Of a stretch of 64,000 nucleotides of DNA, positions 44,908 through 57,020 are shown piece after piece. Under the pieces are notes generated by a model. It was not told where the DNA came from. It was given only the letters and a program-made list of their open reading frames with translations, and did not search any database. Within the stretch, counting starts at the first letter, position 1. Every line of letters begins with the position of its first letter. Location: assembly GCA_028456385.1 (NCBI GenBank), contig JALNQF010000024.1:186001-250000 (forward strand). The letters run 5' to 3'. Origin of the DNA: Ophiosphaerella korrae (Eukaryota > Ascomycota > Dothideomycetes > Pleosporales > Phaeosphaeriaceae). The position numbers and the translations under genes were made by a program.

Positions 44908-47367
44908 TTAGCGCTTAAGACCACCCATAGCCTCACGGAACGTCTCCAGGCCTTTCTCCAACATGACCCTCCTAGACTCCAGATGCATGCGTTGCTGCGT
45001 GATCTCGGGAGACTCAGCAGCAATGAATGCGATCTCTTCATCCGTCATTTGCGCCACAATCAAAGGCGAGAGAATGATCTCAGGGAGAGGCTCGACCAGA
45101 TGTCGCTCGATGACGGCTTTAGTGACGGCATTGACGAAGTATTTCATCTCGTCTTTGTAGAATGCACGTTGCGTATCAAGAGCCTCTTGGCTAGAGAAGA
45201 CGTCCATGTCCAGCTCGATAGCGCCATTAAAGGCCTTTGCGAGCTTGCGGAGAGGGCGGGTATTTGCTTCAGAATTTCCAGGCTGAGTCTCCAAGGCCTC
45301 CAAAGTGTCCTGTGAGATCTTGTGGTACTTGCGCTTCCGCATCTTCTGTATAGTTGTTGTGAAGTAGTGGTTATAAGTAGTGGGGTGGCGAGACTTGTTC
45401 TTGAGAACCTTCCGTAGCTCTTCCTCAGCATTCTTACGAGCTTTTTCTAGAGCAGCATCCACGTTCAGAGCTCCAAGGCGATCTATGAACTCAGATGGAG
45501 CGGTGTGTCGAAGCACAGTATCGACAAACTTCTTGGAGGCACTGGCAACAGCGTTGATATGTTGAGAAGCAATCTCCTCCCAGGGTTCAGATTGCTCCCA
45601 GAAAAGCTGCGAAATGAGCATAGGCTGAAACGTTCCTGGAAGCTCATAACCACGGGAGCGCTCTAGTATTCTCTTAACCCACTCAACAGCGCCTTGACGT
45701 GTAAGTTTCGTAGGTTCCGGAAGGAAGTTTAGATCCAAGTATTTCTTGGGATTCTCAAGATCTTCCTCGTCCTCCCCGTCGTCCTCCCCGTCGCCCTCCC
45801 CGTCGTCCTCGTCCTCCTCGTCCTCCTCGTCCTCCTCATCCTCATCGTCTTTATCGTCTTCATTGTAATCCTCGTCCTCGTCCTCGTTCTCGTCTTCTTC
45901 AGTTTCCTGTACTTCTTTACCAAGGCCAGCTCTAAGTGCATACTTATGGCCCCTCAGTCGCGTGTTGTCGGAGAAGGCCTTATTGAGGTGTTGAACAACT
46001 GCTCGGAAGCGGCGAATATTTTGAGATGCATCAACAGCGACATTCATGTCGACCAGTCCGAAGAATGAATCATCATAGGATCCATTGATAGCAAAGTTGA
46101 TGATATGGTTAATTTGCACGCTGATTTTCATCAGAACCAAGCTCTGTTCTTGCGGGGTGTTACGTTTATCGCCTAGCTTCTTGATCTCTGCAAGAGTATC
46201 CTGAAGCTTCTTGATCATCTCCTCCTTCAAAGACGGGAGCTCCTTGATTAAATAGTTGAGCAGCACCTTGCTTAGTCGCTCGCGAAGAGAGTTTATACCA
46301 GCGCACTCGCGAGGGAGATTTGCGTAACAGCCCTTGCTAAAAAACAAGGTCTCATGTTCATTTCGTTCCTCGAACGAGAAGTTCATCTGATCTTCACCGC
46401 GATTTTTGAGCATGTGCCAACCACGCTCCAAGTAGATATCCTTGTTCTGAGCTAACTCAATCCAGGCCAGCTCGTTGTCGGAACCTTCACGGAGATAGTC
46501 AGGCTTAGTGATTATTCCGAGGGTGCGGCGTCCTTGTCGGTCGATCTTGCGGCAATGGTCGAGAATGATTTGGTTAGCATAACCGTTCTTTGCGCTAACT
46601 ACGGCCAGGATGATGGTGCGCGGGTTCTTCATGTACTCCTTGACCAAATTCAGGATGAGCTCCTTGTCAGTCTCCGTCTGTGCCTTGTTCGTTGCATGGA
46701 TGAGGCCTGGAAGATCAACCAATGTTCTAGACATTGTCAGTCAATTGATACCAAATACGGCAAATAACATACAGTTGTGGCCTGGCCGGACCAGTGATCT
46801 CGACCGACAGAACGTCACGAGAGAATGCTCGAGAGTTGATTCCACCTACAGCGCCCAGACCCATTGCTTGTGTGGCCTCATCAATGACATCTGGAAGCTC
46901 GTTGAAATTATGAATTGACTTGCTAAAAGACTTAAGTTTGGCCTGTTCTAGCTTCGGGCGAAGTTTATCCGGGGTGATAGTGATTGTGCTAGTGGACGAC
47001 GCTGAACGACGGAGGATGATCTGAAGTATGTCAGCATAATACATGAAGTAGCCAGGATTTTACCCACCTCAGTCGCAAATCTTGTGCACAAATTTTCCTT
47101 GCGAGGAAAAGGAATCTCTGTGATAGCCTCCAGCACAGAACTTTTTCCGGATGACTGGTCACCGCAGACGACCAACTGTGGCAACTCGACAATGCCGCTG
47201 AGACCTGCGCGTCGGAGCTTATCGACGATATCCATGACCTTCCGCTGGCCAGAGGATTGGAGAGCATGTAGCGAGCTCGTGGTAACAGCATCCGGATCGA
47301 TCGACACGGGTATGGCTGTTGTTGCGGAGCTCTCATAATCGGAGTCGCCAGACATATCGTCTGACAT
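44908..47367 (-). CDS. Dynamin-like large GTPase (Mx/Vps1-like group), 788 aa
   Basis: Membrane-remodelling GTPase family. Exons 47367-47068, 47020-46773 and 46726-44908; introns of 47 nt (GTGGGT...TTCAG) and 46 nt (GTATGT...TCTAG) restore CTRFATEIILRR and ARPQLTLVDLPGL in phase. GTPase motifs in order: G1 GDQSSGKSSVLEAI, G2 Thr in CTRFATE, G3 DLPG, G4 TKPD. A stalk region and a C-terminal GED-like helix follow. Between them is an almost pure Asp/Glu stretch (about 45750-45900), probably an unstructured loop where other dynamins carry membrane-binding loops. The first Met at 47367 precedes a short acidic leader. This type is common in multiple copies in filamentous fungi; it is unlikely to belong to the PKS pathway. 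Confidence 0.9.
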
Positions 47368-49090
47368 TTTGCAATCGTAATGTGCTAAGAGGAAATGACA
47401 CGAATGAGTAGAAAGTTGTGGTGGGAAAGTGAAAAAAGTTTGTGCTGCGGCAGAGAACAGGGCGGCCTTAGTATCAACACGAAGCGTTTGCTGCGGTAAA
47501 GCCAGGCAGCAGTTAGGCAAACCTGAGACAATTGGTGCAAACGGCCAACTTTTCCCTGTCGGTTTCACAAAACATAGCAAGATAACATGCACAACTGAAC
47601 TCTAGCATTACAGCGGGTAAGTTGACGGATGACAAAATGGTGTGCATCTACAGTCTCATGTATCGCCACAGCTGGCCTGCCGAAGCGATTATCGTAGTTT
47701 GTTTCAAAAGCAACTTAGATAACTTGAGTGTCCGTAAAGTCTCATGAATAAGCTGTACGCCCTGATTTTGGGGCTCCCTCAGCAGCTACAGATGCTTTTG
47801 ACCAATCACAGTCTTCACTTGTCAATTCAGACCCATATCATGTGCCACAGCAGCCTCACCCGATGCAAGGATCAAGTGATTCCAGTTCATCTAAGATTGC
47901 AAGTTTGTATCAATCAAGTCTGAGGAGCATTCCGGCCTCATTACCGCGGACCGTTACTTATCCAGCAGAGACAGCCATTCTTTGCAGCATCACGTGTGCC
48001 TAGGTAAAAGTGCTTGTGCCAACTAGATGGCTGACATCCGGTCAAGCCTTTCCTAGTCGATAACTTCGAGCTCATATTCTCATCAGTAACGATTCAGCGC
48101 GAAAATACTCGATTCCGTCCTACAACAAGTTGAGACTTCAGCGCAGCTGTCAGGGTGAGCCACTATTTGCATCACTGCATAACACAGCGCTTTTATTAAT
48201 TTACATATTTTCAACTCACAATGAAATCGTGCAATCGTTTATTCTACTAATTAGTGATGAGAAAGGTGCATCGTTGCATTGGGTAAACACAAATAGTTCT
48301 CTGAGAATAGAGTATCAAATAGAAGGCGGCTACACTATTCAAGCTGAGATTACCGTTTACCTTGGGTTGGAATGTTCAAGAATCGTTTCGTGATATTTCG
48401 GTGAAAATCGAGTTACGAGCCATTGCGACTACCAAGCAGCAAAAAGTAAGCTTGAGCCGATCCCAATGAAGCCCTAAGATGAACTTTATGAACAGGCAAA
48501 ACCAGCTACTCTCTCCTTTTTCGGTTCACCAAATGGCATGCATCTTGTCACAGAGCCTGTCGTGGCGCACGTGGTAGCTAAGTGCATGGTATTTATACCT
48601 CCATGTACCTAGGCAGCATCAACATTCAGTGCCAACTTGAATGAGAAGAACTAGAAAAAAAACTTGCAAGTTAAGTGTATTGCAATTTTGCCCATGGATA
48701 TTGCATCAACGTCAAAAACCAACTCAAATGATGAGTGCTGGCGGTTCCCAAGTTTCAAAACGTTTACCTCGTCCTAGTATTTAACAAAAACATTGATCGC
48801 CAGCTGAGAAGACAATGTGGCGAACATGAAATACAGATTGCATATCCATTGTGTCGAGGTACACAAATCATGGAAGATAGGTTACTTCAATATCATTACT
48901 GTTTCTTAATCTTTCGCCAAAACCACACCACCCTGCCCCGATTTCAAGTTATATCCCTGAACTCATTCGATACTCCGACAATCTCTCCTATTTCTCTGAA
49001 ACTTCACAGCCCATGTCACGGTCGCCTCGTGTGCGTAAGGACTCCTAAAACTCCTCGCGGTGGCTACAGCGTGACGATTCAGAGCAGCGA
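47368..49090. other. Intergenic region
   Basis: 1.72 kb without a gene I can support. The 87-codon frame at 48130 and 124-codon frame at 48735 show no domain resemblance. It presumably includes the dynamin-like gene's promoter on its left side. Confidence 0.4.
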
Positions 49091-49516
49091 TCAGTCATCC
49101 TCAACGTGAAGGAGATAGTTTTCTATAGCCAAAAGATCTTCCACGAGAGTGTTAGAAGGACTACAAAACACCTTCCGCTTCTCCGCTCTCACCAACGAAT
49201 CAAGATTCATACGCAGATGCACCCGAACGCGACGAAGAAACCTCTCAAAATGCGCGCTCTTTTCCAGATTGATAGACACAGGACAATAAGGGCGGCCCGG
49301 TTTATATCTCCAGGCCTTAATAATGCGTAAAATCTCGCGTACAACTTCCCCGACCTCGTCAATGTCCCAGCTAGCGTCTACGCGATCGTATGCGCATTGC
49401 ATAAACACAGCCATGTCGAGGGAAAGTAGTGTGGGCGTCAGGTTGGCGTGGCGGATGGCGGCGTGGAGTTTTATGATGAGCTCGACAGTGAGTATGCATA
49501 CTTTGGGGTAGTGGCC
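49091..49516 (-). CDS. Hypothetical protein exon (partial model)
   Basis: An open stretch of 141 codons preceded by a good acceptor (GCGATAG) on the minus strand. It reads as a plausible folded protein: GHYPKVCILTVELIIKLHAA, then a region with CAYDRVDASWDIDEVGEVVR and a basic helix-rich end. I do not recognise the family. The upstream exon could lie at about 49580-49700, but its donor and phase could not be settled: the strongest donor, GTATGA, gives a frame clash, while a weaker GTGTTG keeps phase. Treat it as the 3' part of an unknown gene or a decayed one. Confidence 0.35.
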   Translation of the reverse strand, partial: GHYPKVCILTVELIIKLHAAIRHANLTPTLLSLDMAVFMQCAYDRVDASWDIDEVGEVVREILRIIKAWRYKPGRPYCPVSINLEKSAHFERFLRRVRVHLRMNLDSLVRAEKRKVFCSPSNTLVEDLLAIENYLLHVEDD

Positions 49517-50172
49517 CTATCGCGATGGTATTAGCAAACAAGGCTCAGATGTAACGCTTCCTTGAAGAATCATACTCAGACTTCAAAGGCAACACTCCGC
49601 AGTCAATGAAGCCATAGCTATAACAGCCTTTAGAAAGGGTACCAATAGAAAAAGCGTTGTACAGAAGACTTCTTGATCAGTATACATGGAGGGGTTTTAT
49701 TTCTTAATTTCCAGTTCACCAAGGCAAAACTGCTTGCTAAAAGAAAGGCTGAGTAAATGCAAGTAAATGCGACAACAATCGCAAGGTGAGCAAGTCAACC
49801 GAGTGGCGCAGAACAACTTTGAAACTCGTCATTTTCCTGCTTCACTTCGTTGTTGGCTTTTACTTCATTCATAGCACTCGACTTGACTCGGCAAAGCCAA
49901 AAGTGACAATCTTTTTGTATTACCACCCAAGGCATGGAGAATCCACGCCTCGCGTATCACATAGCGGCAACGCCAAGGAGATGAAGAATAAGTCGAAGTA
50001 ATACAATCATTCCAGTTCATCATCCCGAGGTCTTTTTTAGCTACGATCGATGACTGAGAAGCCGGAGCCAAAGAACCAAACTCTAGAGCATAGATTCAAG
50101 CTTTTTTGAACCTTCCAATAGTATACCAGCACAGGAGGCAACCATACCGCACCAAAATCCTATTTTCTACAC
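49517..50172. other. Intergenic region
   Basis: 656 bp; may contain the first exon of the hypothetical gene to the left. Otherwise nothing recognised. Confidence 0.35.
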
Positions 50173-50664
50173 CTACCATAACGGATCCCTTCGTCCCCAA
50201 TAAAGCAGACTCCCACCAATGGCCAAGCTGTTGAATACACCGACATAGTGACCCGCAATTTTATCTTTGACTCCATATGCTCTTACAATAACTGTATCCG
50301 CTAGAGTTGTTACCAAGCCAGCCAATACAGCCACACCAAGACTTCTTCGATCCTTGAGAACCAATCCAAAAGTCAACAATAGAATTCCGTTCTGCACATT
50401 CCGTGCCGCAATAGCTGCGACCAATGCCTTTTTCGTCTGCTGCTCAGCCCGGAGAAATAACCCACTAATGTCAGATGTTGTAGATTTTGGATCGCTCTTG
50501 GCAGACTTATTTTCGATAGGCAAGCCGTACCCGTTTGCGAAGGCGGACGGATTATGTAGGCCAAGTAGGCCAAATGGGAGCAGTTCGAGAGTGCCGACGA
50601 GGAGTGCCAGGCATTCGGCCGGCGGTGGAAGTTGGTGGAAAAGATTGCGCGTCTGCGAAGCCAT
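50173..50664 (-). CDS. DUF4267 family membrane protein, 163 aa
   Basis: Small integral membrane protein with about four hydrophobic helices (CLALLVGTLELLPFGLLGL, VQNGILLLTFGLVL, LGVAVLAGLVTTLADTVIV and VGVFNSLAIGGSLLYW), the layout of the DUF4267 family. Single exon. The in-frame upstream start is GTG, so the first ATG (50664) is used. A hydrophilic linker of about 30 residues separates helices 1 and 2. Function unknown in any organism as far as I know; members are scattered in fungal genomes, some near metabolite clusters. Confidence 0.75.
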   Translation of the reverse strand: MASQTRNLFHQLPPPAECLALLVGTLELLPFGLLGLHNPSAFANGYGLPIENKSAKSDPKSTTSDISGLFLRAEQQTKKALVAAIAARNVQNGILLLTFGLVLKDRRSLGVAVLAGLVTTLADTVIVRAYGVKDKIAGHYVGVFNSLAIGGSLLYWGRRDPLW

Positions 50665-51462
50665 GATGGAAACAATTTGCGATGTCGACCCTTCGTCGGC
50701 CACTGGCAGTTATGCGCAGAACCCAGAGGCTTCGTGGCTCTATTTCACAAGGGAGAGTGGTGAAAGCGGACTTCCTCGGGCTCCTATTGGCGGGCAGGGC
50801 CGGCCTTCGGATGGTGGGGGAGTCCTCACATCATTGTGAGGCAGTGAAAGCGATGGCATAATAGCAGTCTTACTAGCGGGAAGGCTAAATAGTTTCTTTG
50901 AGGGCGAAGGTCTGCCAGAATAAAATGAAACTTCGGATAATTTGATGTAGTTAGTAGTTTGTGCTTAGTAGCTGATCGCAGGCCCCAGGAAGGAGATTGC
51001 TCTTGATAGAAACCTGTTTCCTTTTATGGTATGACTCCCAACGCACGCAAGCACTAGTTTAGCCTTCTACGGTTTCTAACTTGCGTCAGCAGGAGGCCCT
51101 ATTTGGTGGGTGGGTGGTCTGAAGAACGGAGGTATCAATGCAGGAAACATCATTTAGCCGACTGACTAAGCTGGCAGATAGCGTCAACCAGCAACTTCAG
51201 CCCAAATAGTTCTTGACAAGAGTATTTTTGATAAGTTATGATGCTTTCAAAGAATAGGAAACTCCGTACGCCCCAAAGCAGTCGATCTTGTCCTCTGCAA
51301 CCGCTCCCACAGCCCGGTGAGGAGGCATCGGAATCAGCCCTCGGAAATACTTTCTTAACGCCGTGGATACCCCACCCCTGCACATGTCAATTTATCCTCG
51401 TTGATCTCTCCTTTCCAACCCCCTCCCTGCACTCTGTACCCATTACCAGTGATATTACCACC
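50665..51462. other. Divergent promoter region, DUF4267/F-box
   Basis: 798 bp between two genes transcribed apart. Pyrimidine-rich sequence precedes the F-box start. Nothing else identified. Confidence 0.4.
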
Positions 51463-53055
51463 ATGGCTGAGCTTCTTGACCTATGCTATGACGTTTTGAT
51501 CCAGATCTTAGAGGAAATCGATCCCGAGGACCTAGCTTCATGTGCACAAACGTCATCCGCCTTCAATAGATTTATCAAGAATAACGCCAGCCTGCATAAG
51601 GCGCTGTACCTGCGTAGACATGTGCGTGATTTGTTTCCCCCGTTGTACGCACAGCTGATGTTCGAGCAGGATGATCCTCGCCGGAGACCGACCGACCCCG
51701 AACCACAATGGGTGTATGAGCTCGAAAGAGCCACCAGGTGCCGAAAGATTCTTGAATCTGCTAACAACGACCTAAAGGTACAGTACCGGCGCGGAACTCG
51801 GAGCATTGCAACTGACATGCCCAGCGTGATGAGTACTACTTTGTTGCCTCTACAGTCGAGGATCTGATTGCCACCGCATCCACGGACCGATCTAGCACCT
51901 CGCATAACAGAGACATCATCACTAATCTCTTCTTACGCATCCCGCAGAACCACAATGCCTTCATGTGTCGCTCCTCGCTGTTCGGCCGCGCGGGAACAGA
52001 GCTGCAGAAACCGGCCGACGACGAAGAAGGCCGGCAGCTCAGCGCAAAACTGCACTGCCTGTTCGGCATCCCATCATCAAGCACGGGTCAAAGGGTCCTC
52101 TCAAAACACCCCTGGGCGCGCTCAAAGGTCTACGATCTGCGCAACTACACCGACAAAACAGAATGGGGGCCTTTCCGCGACGACGGGAGCATGCGTGTTG
52201 ATTGGGAAATGGTCGAGTGTCTGGTCATCATCCTAGGCTACAATTCCGGCCTGTGTTGTCGCCGCTTCCAGCCCAAGTTCTCGCCGCCGTGGTCAAGTCC
52301 GCTCGAAGGTGTTGTGCGCAGCCGCGCAAAGATGCTATCCGAGTATGCACCGCGGATACCATACGAGCCCGACATCCCGCTGCAAATGCAGGACCCATAC
52401 AACATCTCGGGGCTATGGTCGCGGGTAAAAACAACCATACAGATTTGTGACTTCGTACTAACGACGCCAGATCGTGTGCTTCCTCGACTACAACGACCTC
52501 CACAACTTCAACTTCGGCGCCACCGCCATCAAAGTCCCGTCACACCAACCGAGGGACCCCCTCACGACCGACGAAGCAATCAGACACATTATCATGGACC
52601 TCAAAGTCAGCGAGGTCAGCCCCCCCGGCCAATTCGATAACCCTACGCTTCCCATCGTGCATTTCCAGGGGAAATCCCGCTCCATCGACGCAGCATGGGA
52701 CCCAAACGCGAATTCGAAGATCAAGGGCTCCGTCCGGCTTACGCCGGAAGGCGAGGTGCGGTGGCAAACGATATCGGTGTTTTACGGGTAAGTATATTCC
52801 CACGTCTAGTCCGTGAGATGAATATTACTAATGTGTGACAGCGGTGAGGAGAGGTGGCGTAGTGAGGGGATTCAGGTTGGCGGCGTGCAGTCGGAGCGAG
52901 GCGTCATTGGCACGTGGTTTGACAAGGACTTTGACCCGCATGGCCCCGCTGGGCCAACTGCTTTCTGGAAGATATGTGATCGATCTGTGGACGACAACAA
53001 CGATGAAGAGAGCGACACGGACGAAGAAGAAATAGGGTTTGGCTGGCACATGTGA
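51463..53055 (+). CDS. F-box domain protein, 481 aa
   Basis: Probable substrate-recognition subunit of an SCF ubiquitin ligase. Exons 51463-51777, 51825-52424, 52471-52787 and 52842-53055; the three introns (46-54 nt; GTACAG, GTAAAA and GTAAGT donors) all keep phase. The N-terminal F-box is LLDLCYDVLIQILEEIDPED ... CAQTSSAFNRFI. The C-terminal half has the block VIGTWFDKDFDPHGPAGPTAFWK, which many fungal F-box proteins carry in variant form, and ends in an acidic tail. A conserved HFQGKSRSIDAAWDPN segment is typical. Target unknown. Its 3' end converges with the beta-mannosidase gene, 85 bp apart. Confidence 0.88.
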
Positions 53056-53140
53056 TTTTCGAAGCATGTATTGTATGTATACTTTTCTGCGCATTCTAGC
53101 GATATGTCATTCTGCGGTTTCCGTTCGTGGTTCGACTTTC

Positions 53141-55861
53141 TCACATCCCAACGTATCTCCATGTTATGTCGTCGGCTAGACATCCCGTGACCGTGACCTC
53201 CTTCTTTTCGCCAGGCATCACATCGAAGCCATTGTCGCTCAGCCTCACGCCCTCTCTTTCGGCGAAAACAAAGCCCTTGACAGGCTTCGCTGCCGTGACT
53301 GCAATCCTCGACCTTCCCTCGAGATACTGCACTGACACCCCTCTATCCCGGAAATCGAGGTACTTGAACGGCTCAGGCCACGCCGTATCAGCACCCACAC
53401 ATTGATCCCCAACACGCAGAAACGCATGTACGACATACGGATCCTCGTTATTCGACTTGGAAAACTTGATGTTGAGCTTGCCATGTGAGGCCTCCGGGCC
53501 TTCTGGAGGGATGGTGTACTGGGAAAAAACCTCCGTCGTTGAATTCGGGACAATGGCAAAGTCCTCCGATTCCACCCACAAGACCAGCTCGCCGCTACGC
53601 ACATCAAATCCTTTCAGTACGACCCAGCCCCTCACTTGCTCCACCGTATTATTTGCAATCCACAAATCGAACACTGGGTGGCGCCACAGCTCGCGCATGT
53701 CGATGTGGCCTGTGTCGCGCTGCCACAGCGCATCCGCAGGCCGCATGGTCCACGACTTGTACTTGCGCTGCACGCTGATGACCAGCGGCGCCATTGCGCG
53801 CTTGATAGCATAGTACGCCGGCTTGGGGACGCGGTAGTAGTCTACTACCGCCCAGGAAATCGTTGGCCAGCAGTCGTTGAACTGCCAGACCAGGACGCCG
53901 CCGCACTTGCGATTGCTAGGCGTGCCCCATTGCTGGCGCCACGCTTTGTACGCGTACAATATGGCGTCGGCTTGCATGACTTGGGTGAGGTGCGCGAAGC
54001 CGTCGAGGTCGTTGCGCATGCGGAAGTTCTCAGTGACGTAGGAGACGAGGCGACGTTCGTGGCCGATGGCTTTGTTGCGGAAATCCATGGCCATGGAGCC
54101 GGGGTAGCGGTCGATATCTCGTGTAATGCATTTTTCGAGCGTGGATGTGTGGGGGTAGGCTTCCATGCCGAATTCTGAGACGAAGCGGCCGCCGAGGGAG
54201 GGGAGGCGTTGGTAGGGCTCCATGGTGCCGTGCCAGACGTTCCACTGGTGGATGTCGCCGACGGTGGGGTCTACCACGAGGGTTGTGGACTTTCCGTTGC
54301 CAAAGGGCGAGCTAGGATGATAAACAGTGTGGGGACTCGCTTCGCGGATGATCGTGGGAAGTAGGTACTCGTAGGTGTAGCGGGCGGGGAAATTCGTCTT
54401 CAGCCAGGACTGCGGGTCTTTGTTGTCGAAATCGTACTCCAGTCCATACCTTTCTACGATTTGATAGTCCTCGTTGTTACCCGCCCAGATGATCACGCTC
54501 GGATGGTTTCTCAGGCGGAGAACGTTCTGCCTTGCTTCTCTTTCCACGCTTAATAGATACCCCCGGTGTGCTGGGTAGTTTGCACATGCAAACATGAAAT
54601 CTTGCCAGATCAAGATTCCCAGTTCGTCGGCTGCATCGTAGAATTCATCCGCCTCATAGATTCCACCACCCCATACCCGAAGCATAGTCTGGTTGCCCTC
54701 AGCTGCAAGCTCGACCCAAGACCTATGGGTCTCCGCACTAGTTCGTGTGAGGAATGAGTCGGCAGGGATCCAGCACGCGCCGCCAACGAAGATGTCAACG
54801 TTATTGATACGAAAGTAGAAAGATGTACCATCCGCGTCAGGCTCCTGGATTAGTTCCACTTTGCGGAACCCACAAGTCTTTGAACACGTGTGTATTTTCT
54901 CTCTGATTGCGGGCGGCTTGTTAGCTGAATGCGCTTCAGCCCGAACGGTATAGAGTGCCTGCGAGCCGTAACCCCGTGGCCACCAGAGTTCAACGGGGTC
55001 GATCAGAAAGCTAGTCTTACAGGGACGATAAGTCCCACCCACCATCCTATCCGTGGCCACTTCTACAGCCCGACTCGTAATGGATGCGCCAGTTTTCTCG
55101 TTGGCAAGGGTGAATGTGACACCAGAGACACCACTGCAGCTAGCAGTTGCCGTTACTTTGGCAGACCCCAGATCTTCTGCCAAGGTATACGCGACAGAAA
55201 GATCTTGAATGACTCCACTATACACTTCCAAGGATATTGGCTTCCATGGCCCACAGCTAAGTAGAATAGGGCCCCAATCCCAGCCCCAATGGTACTGCGC
55301 TTTCCGGACTGGACCTCGCGATATCTCAGTCTGATGCACAATGAAGCGATGCTCAGGATGTTCCTTGATAAGTCCAAGGCCCTTCTTTCGCGCTGATTCA
55401 AAGACAATCTCTAATGTGTTGTTTTTCATGTGCAAATCCCAGGTGACCTCAACAAGGTTCGCTGAGAACATGTTCTCAGATGTCAAGAGCAGAGTGCCAT
55501 TCAAATAGACCTTTGCAAAGGTATCGAGTCCTTCGAATCGTAGATATGTCTCTGATTTAGATGACGTTTCTGGTTGAGAGGATCGATGACCAGCAGGCGC
55601 ATCGAATGTGGTGCGGTACGTCCAAGTCTCATCGCCAACCCAGCGTACAGACAGTTCATTCAGATCCTGAAACGGGTCTTCGATTTTTCCATTTTTCAAA
55701 AGATCACGGAAAATCTCTGTTGGAAGGTCGTTCGCGGGAAGGTATTCGTTCGATGATGAAAGATCGCCCTGCTTAAATGTCCAATTGGAAGTAAGTGGAA
55801 TGGACGTGTAGGGAGTCGCTCCATTCAAAACGGTGCTGTTGTCATCTAATTGGTCTGGCAT
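53141..55861 (-). CDS. GH2 beta-mannosidase (type B, intracellular), 906 aa
   Basis: Glycoside hydrolase family 2 enzyme cleaving terminal beta-mannose from manno-oligosaccharides. Single exon. The start at 55861 (MPDQLDDN) was chosen as the first Met close to the conserved beginning; an in-frame frame extends to 55978. There is no signal peptide, which with the overall length matches the cytosolic type-B enzymes. The N-terminal sugar-binding domain has NELSVRWVGDETWTYRTTF and YHWGWDWGPILLS. In the catalytic barrel the acid/base is Glu464 in WAGNNED and the nucleophile Glu563 in VSEFGMEAYP. Likely a housekeeping or carbohydrate-use gene unrelated to the cluster. Confidence 0.94.
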   Translation of the reverse strand: MPDQLDDNSTVLNGATPYTSIPLTSNWTFKQGDLSSSNEYLPANDLPTEIFRDLLKNGKIEDPFQDLNELSVRWVGDETWTYRTTFDAPAGHRSSQPETSSKSETYLRFEGLDTFAKVYLNGTLLLTSENMFSANLVEVTWDLHMKNNTLEIVFESARKKGLGLIKEHPEHRFIVHQTEISRGPVRKAQYHWGWDWGPILLSCGPWKPISLEVYSGVIQDLSVAYTLAEDLGSAKVTATASCSGVSGVTFTLANEKTGASITSRAVEVATDRMVGGTYRPCKTSFLIDPVELWWPRGYGSQALYTVRAEAHSANKPPAIREKIHTCSKTCGFRKVELIQEPDADGTSFYFRINNVDIFVGGACWIPADSFLTRTSAETHRSWVELAAEGNQTMLRVWGGGIYEADEFYDAADELGILIWQDFMFACANYPAHRGYLLSVEREARQNVLRLRNHPSVIIWAGNNEDYQIVERYGLEYDFDNKDPQSWLKTNFPARYTYEYLLPTIIREASPHTVYHPSSPFGNGKSTTLVVDPTVGDIHQWNVWHGTMEPYQRLPSLGGRFVSEFGMEAYPHTSTLEKCITRDIDRYPGSMAMDFRNKAIGHERRLVSYVTENFRMRNDLDGFAHLTQVMQADAILYAYKAWRQQWGTPSNRKCGGVLVWQFNDCWPTISWAVVDYYRVPKPAYYAIKRAMAPLVISVQRKYKSWTMRPADALWQRDTGHIDMRELWRHPVFDLWIANNTVEQVRGWVVLKGFDVRSGELVLWVESEDFAIVPNSTTEVFSQYTIPPEGPEASHGKLNIKFSKSNNEDPYVVHAFLRVGDQCVGADTAWPEPFKYLDFRDRGVSVQYLEGRSRIAVTAAKPVKGFVFAEREGVRLSDNGFDVMPGEKKEVTVTGCLADDITWRYVGM

Positions 55862-57020
55862 TGTGGCGTTAAAAACGCTTGGTTCTTTTACTAGTAGTGC
55901 TTCAAATCGACTTGAAAATGTAGTGTAGGTGGAGGGAGGAAGAAGTGGGCTGATGGTACATGCGGGGTAATGAACCATGTCCTGAGCTACATACTGGCTT
56001 GGTGAACAATTTAATCAAATCGACGATGTAATTTCGGCATGCTCGAGTGTGGTAGGTGATGTTGTGCGACATGCCTAATGAGTCTGAAAAGTAGTAAGCT
56101 CGACATGAGCGCCAAGTGTAATGGGAAGTTGCATATGTAAGACTGAGAGGCTTTGAAAAACAGGTGCCCACGAACTATATTTTATACTCAAATACATGCG
56201 TGGGATGATTACATTTTACCCTTTTGGTCGTTTGGCGTAGTGCTGTGTATATGCATTTGCAAACTTTGATGTTATTTTGACAATACTTCTCAATCCATCG
56301 GCAAATGGGATATTTCTAGAAACGAAATTTACACAAGCGATATATGGATATCAAGAAGAACATGGCCCACTGCGTTCCAGCAAAACATGGCGATGCAGCC
56401 CACTCGGCACGTCAGCCAAACAAGAAACGAAGCCCAGCCTTGCCTTCAACACGCCAAGCCCCTGCACCTGACCACGCATCATCCCGGACACGACACGCGC
56501 CACCTCACCCAAACACGCATAACATCGCGTAGATAGCAAAAAAAAAAAAAAAAAGTATATTCCCACTCGCGCCATGGTACCACGTCATAATCGCGACCGC
56601 CTGGTTAGTTGCCCCTGAATCAGCGCTCAGTCGCATGTCTCCAGCCTCTTGTCGGCGAGGCTGGGCGAGGGGCGGGTGGCTGGCTCCAACCACCCAACGC
56701 GCGCACGCCCCCCACCACTCCATACAAAAGTGCAGGCTGCACGTCGTACTAGAGCACCCATCTTGGCCATCCCCATCCACAACCTCACTCGAATCCAATT
56801 CCGATTCAATCCAGCCCTACTCTTTCGCAGCCGAAGCCAAAAGTGCAAAGTCGCTCCACTGAAGAAAAATTACGCTTGGACCAATTCTGCCTTGTTGCTT
56901 TTTCACACACACACACACACACACCTAAGGTATGTCATGTCACGTGCATATGGCTTCCGCTTCATGATTTTGGTTACTAACGAGCGAGCAGAATCTTGTC
57001 TTCAAATCCACCCCACAAGC
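55862..57020. other. Divergent region, beta-mannosidase/small membrane protein
   Basis: 1.16 kb. It includes an A17 run at about 56539, a (CA)n run at about 56905-56923, and a probable 5'-UTR intron (56930-56991: GTATGT ... TTACTAAC ... GCAG) of the next gene. No coding sequence supported. Confidence 0.5.

Noticed and set aside
48735..49109. 124-codon plus-strand frame
   Set aside because: Composition and lack of motifs suggest chance; antisense to nothing recognisable and without good splice context.
50267..50839. 190-codon plus-strand frame
   Set aside because: Antisense to the DUF4267 gene, whose helix pattern is the real signal.
53636..54178. 180-codon plus-strand frame
   Set aside because: Antisense shadow of the beta-mannosidase gene in GC-rich coding sequence.
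56905..56923. (CA)n run that might be taken for a promoter element
   Set aside because: Simple microsatellite with no evidence of function.
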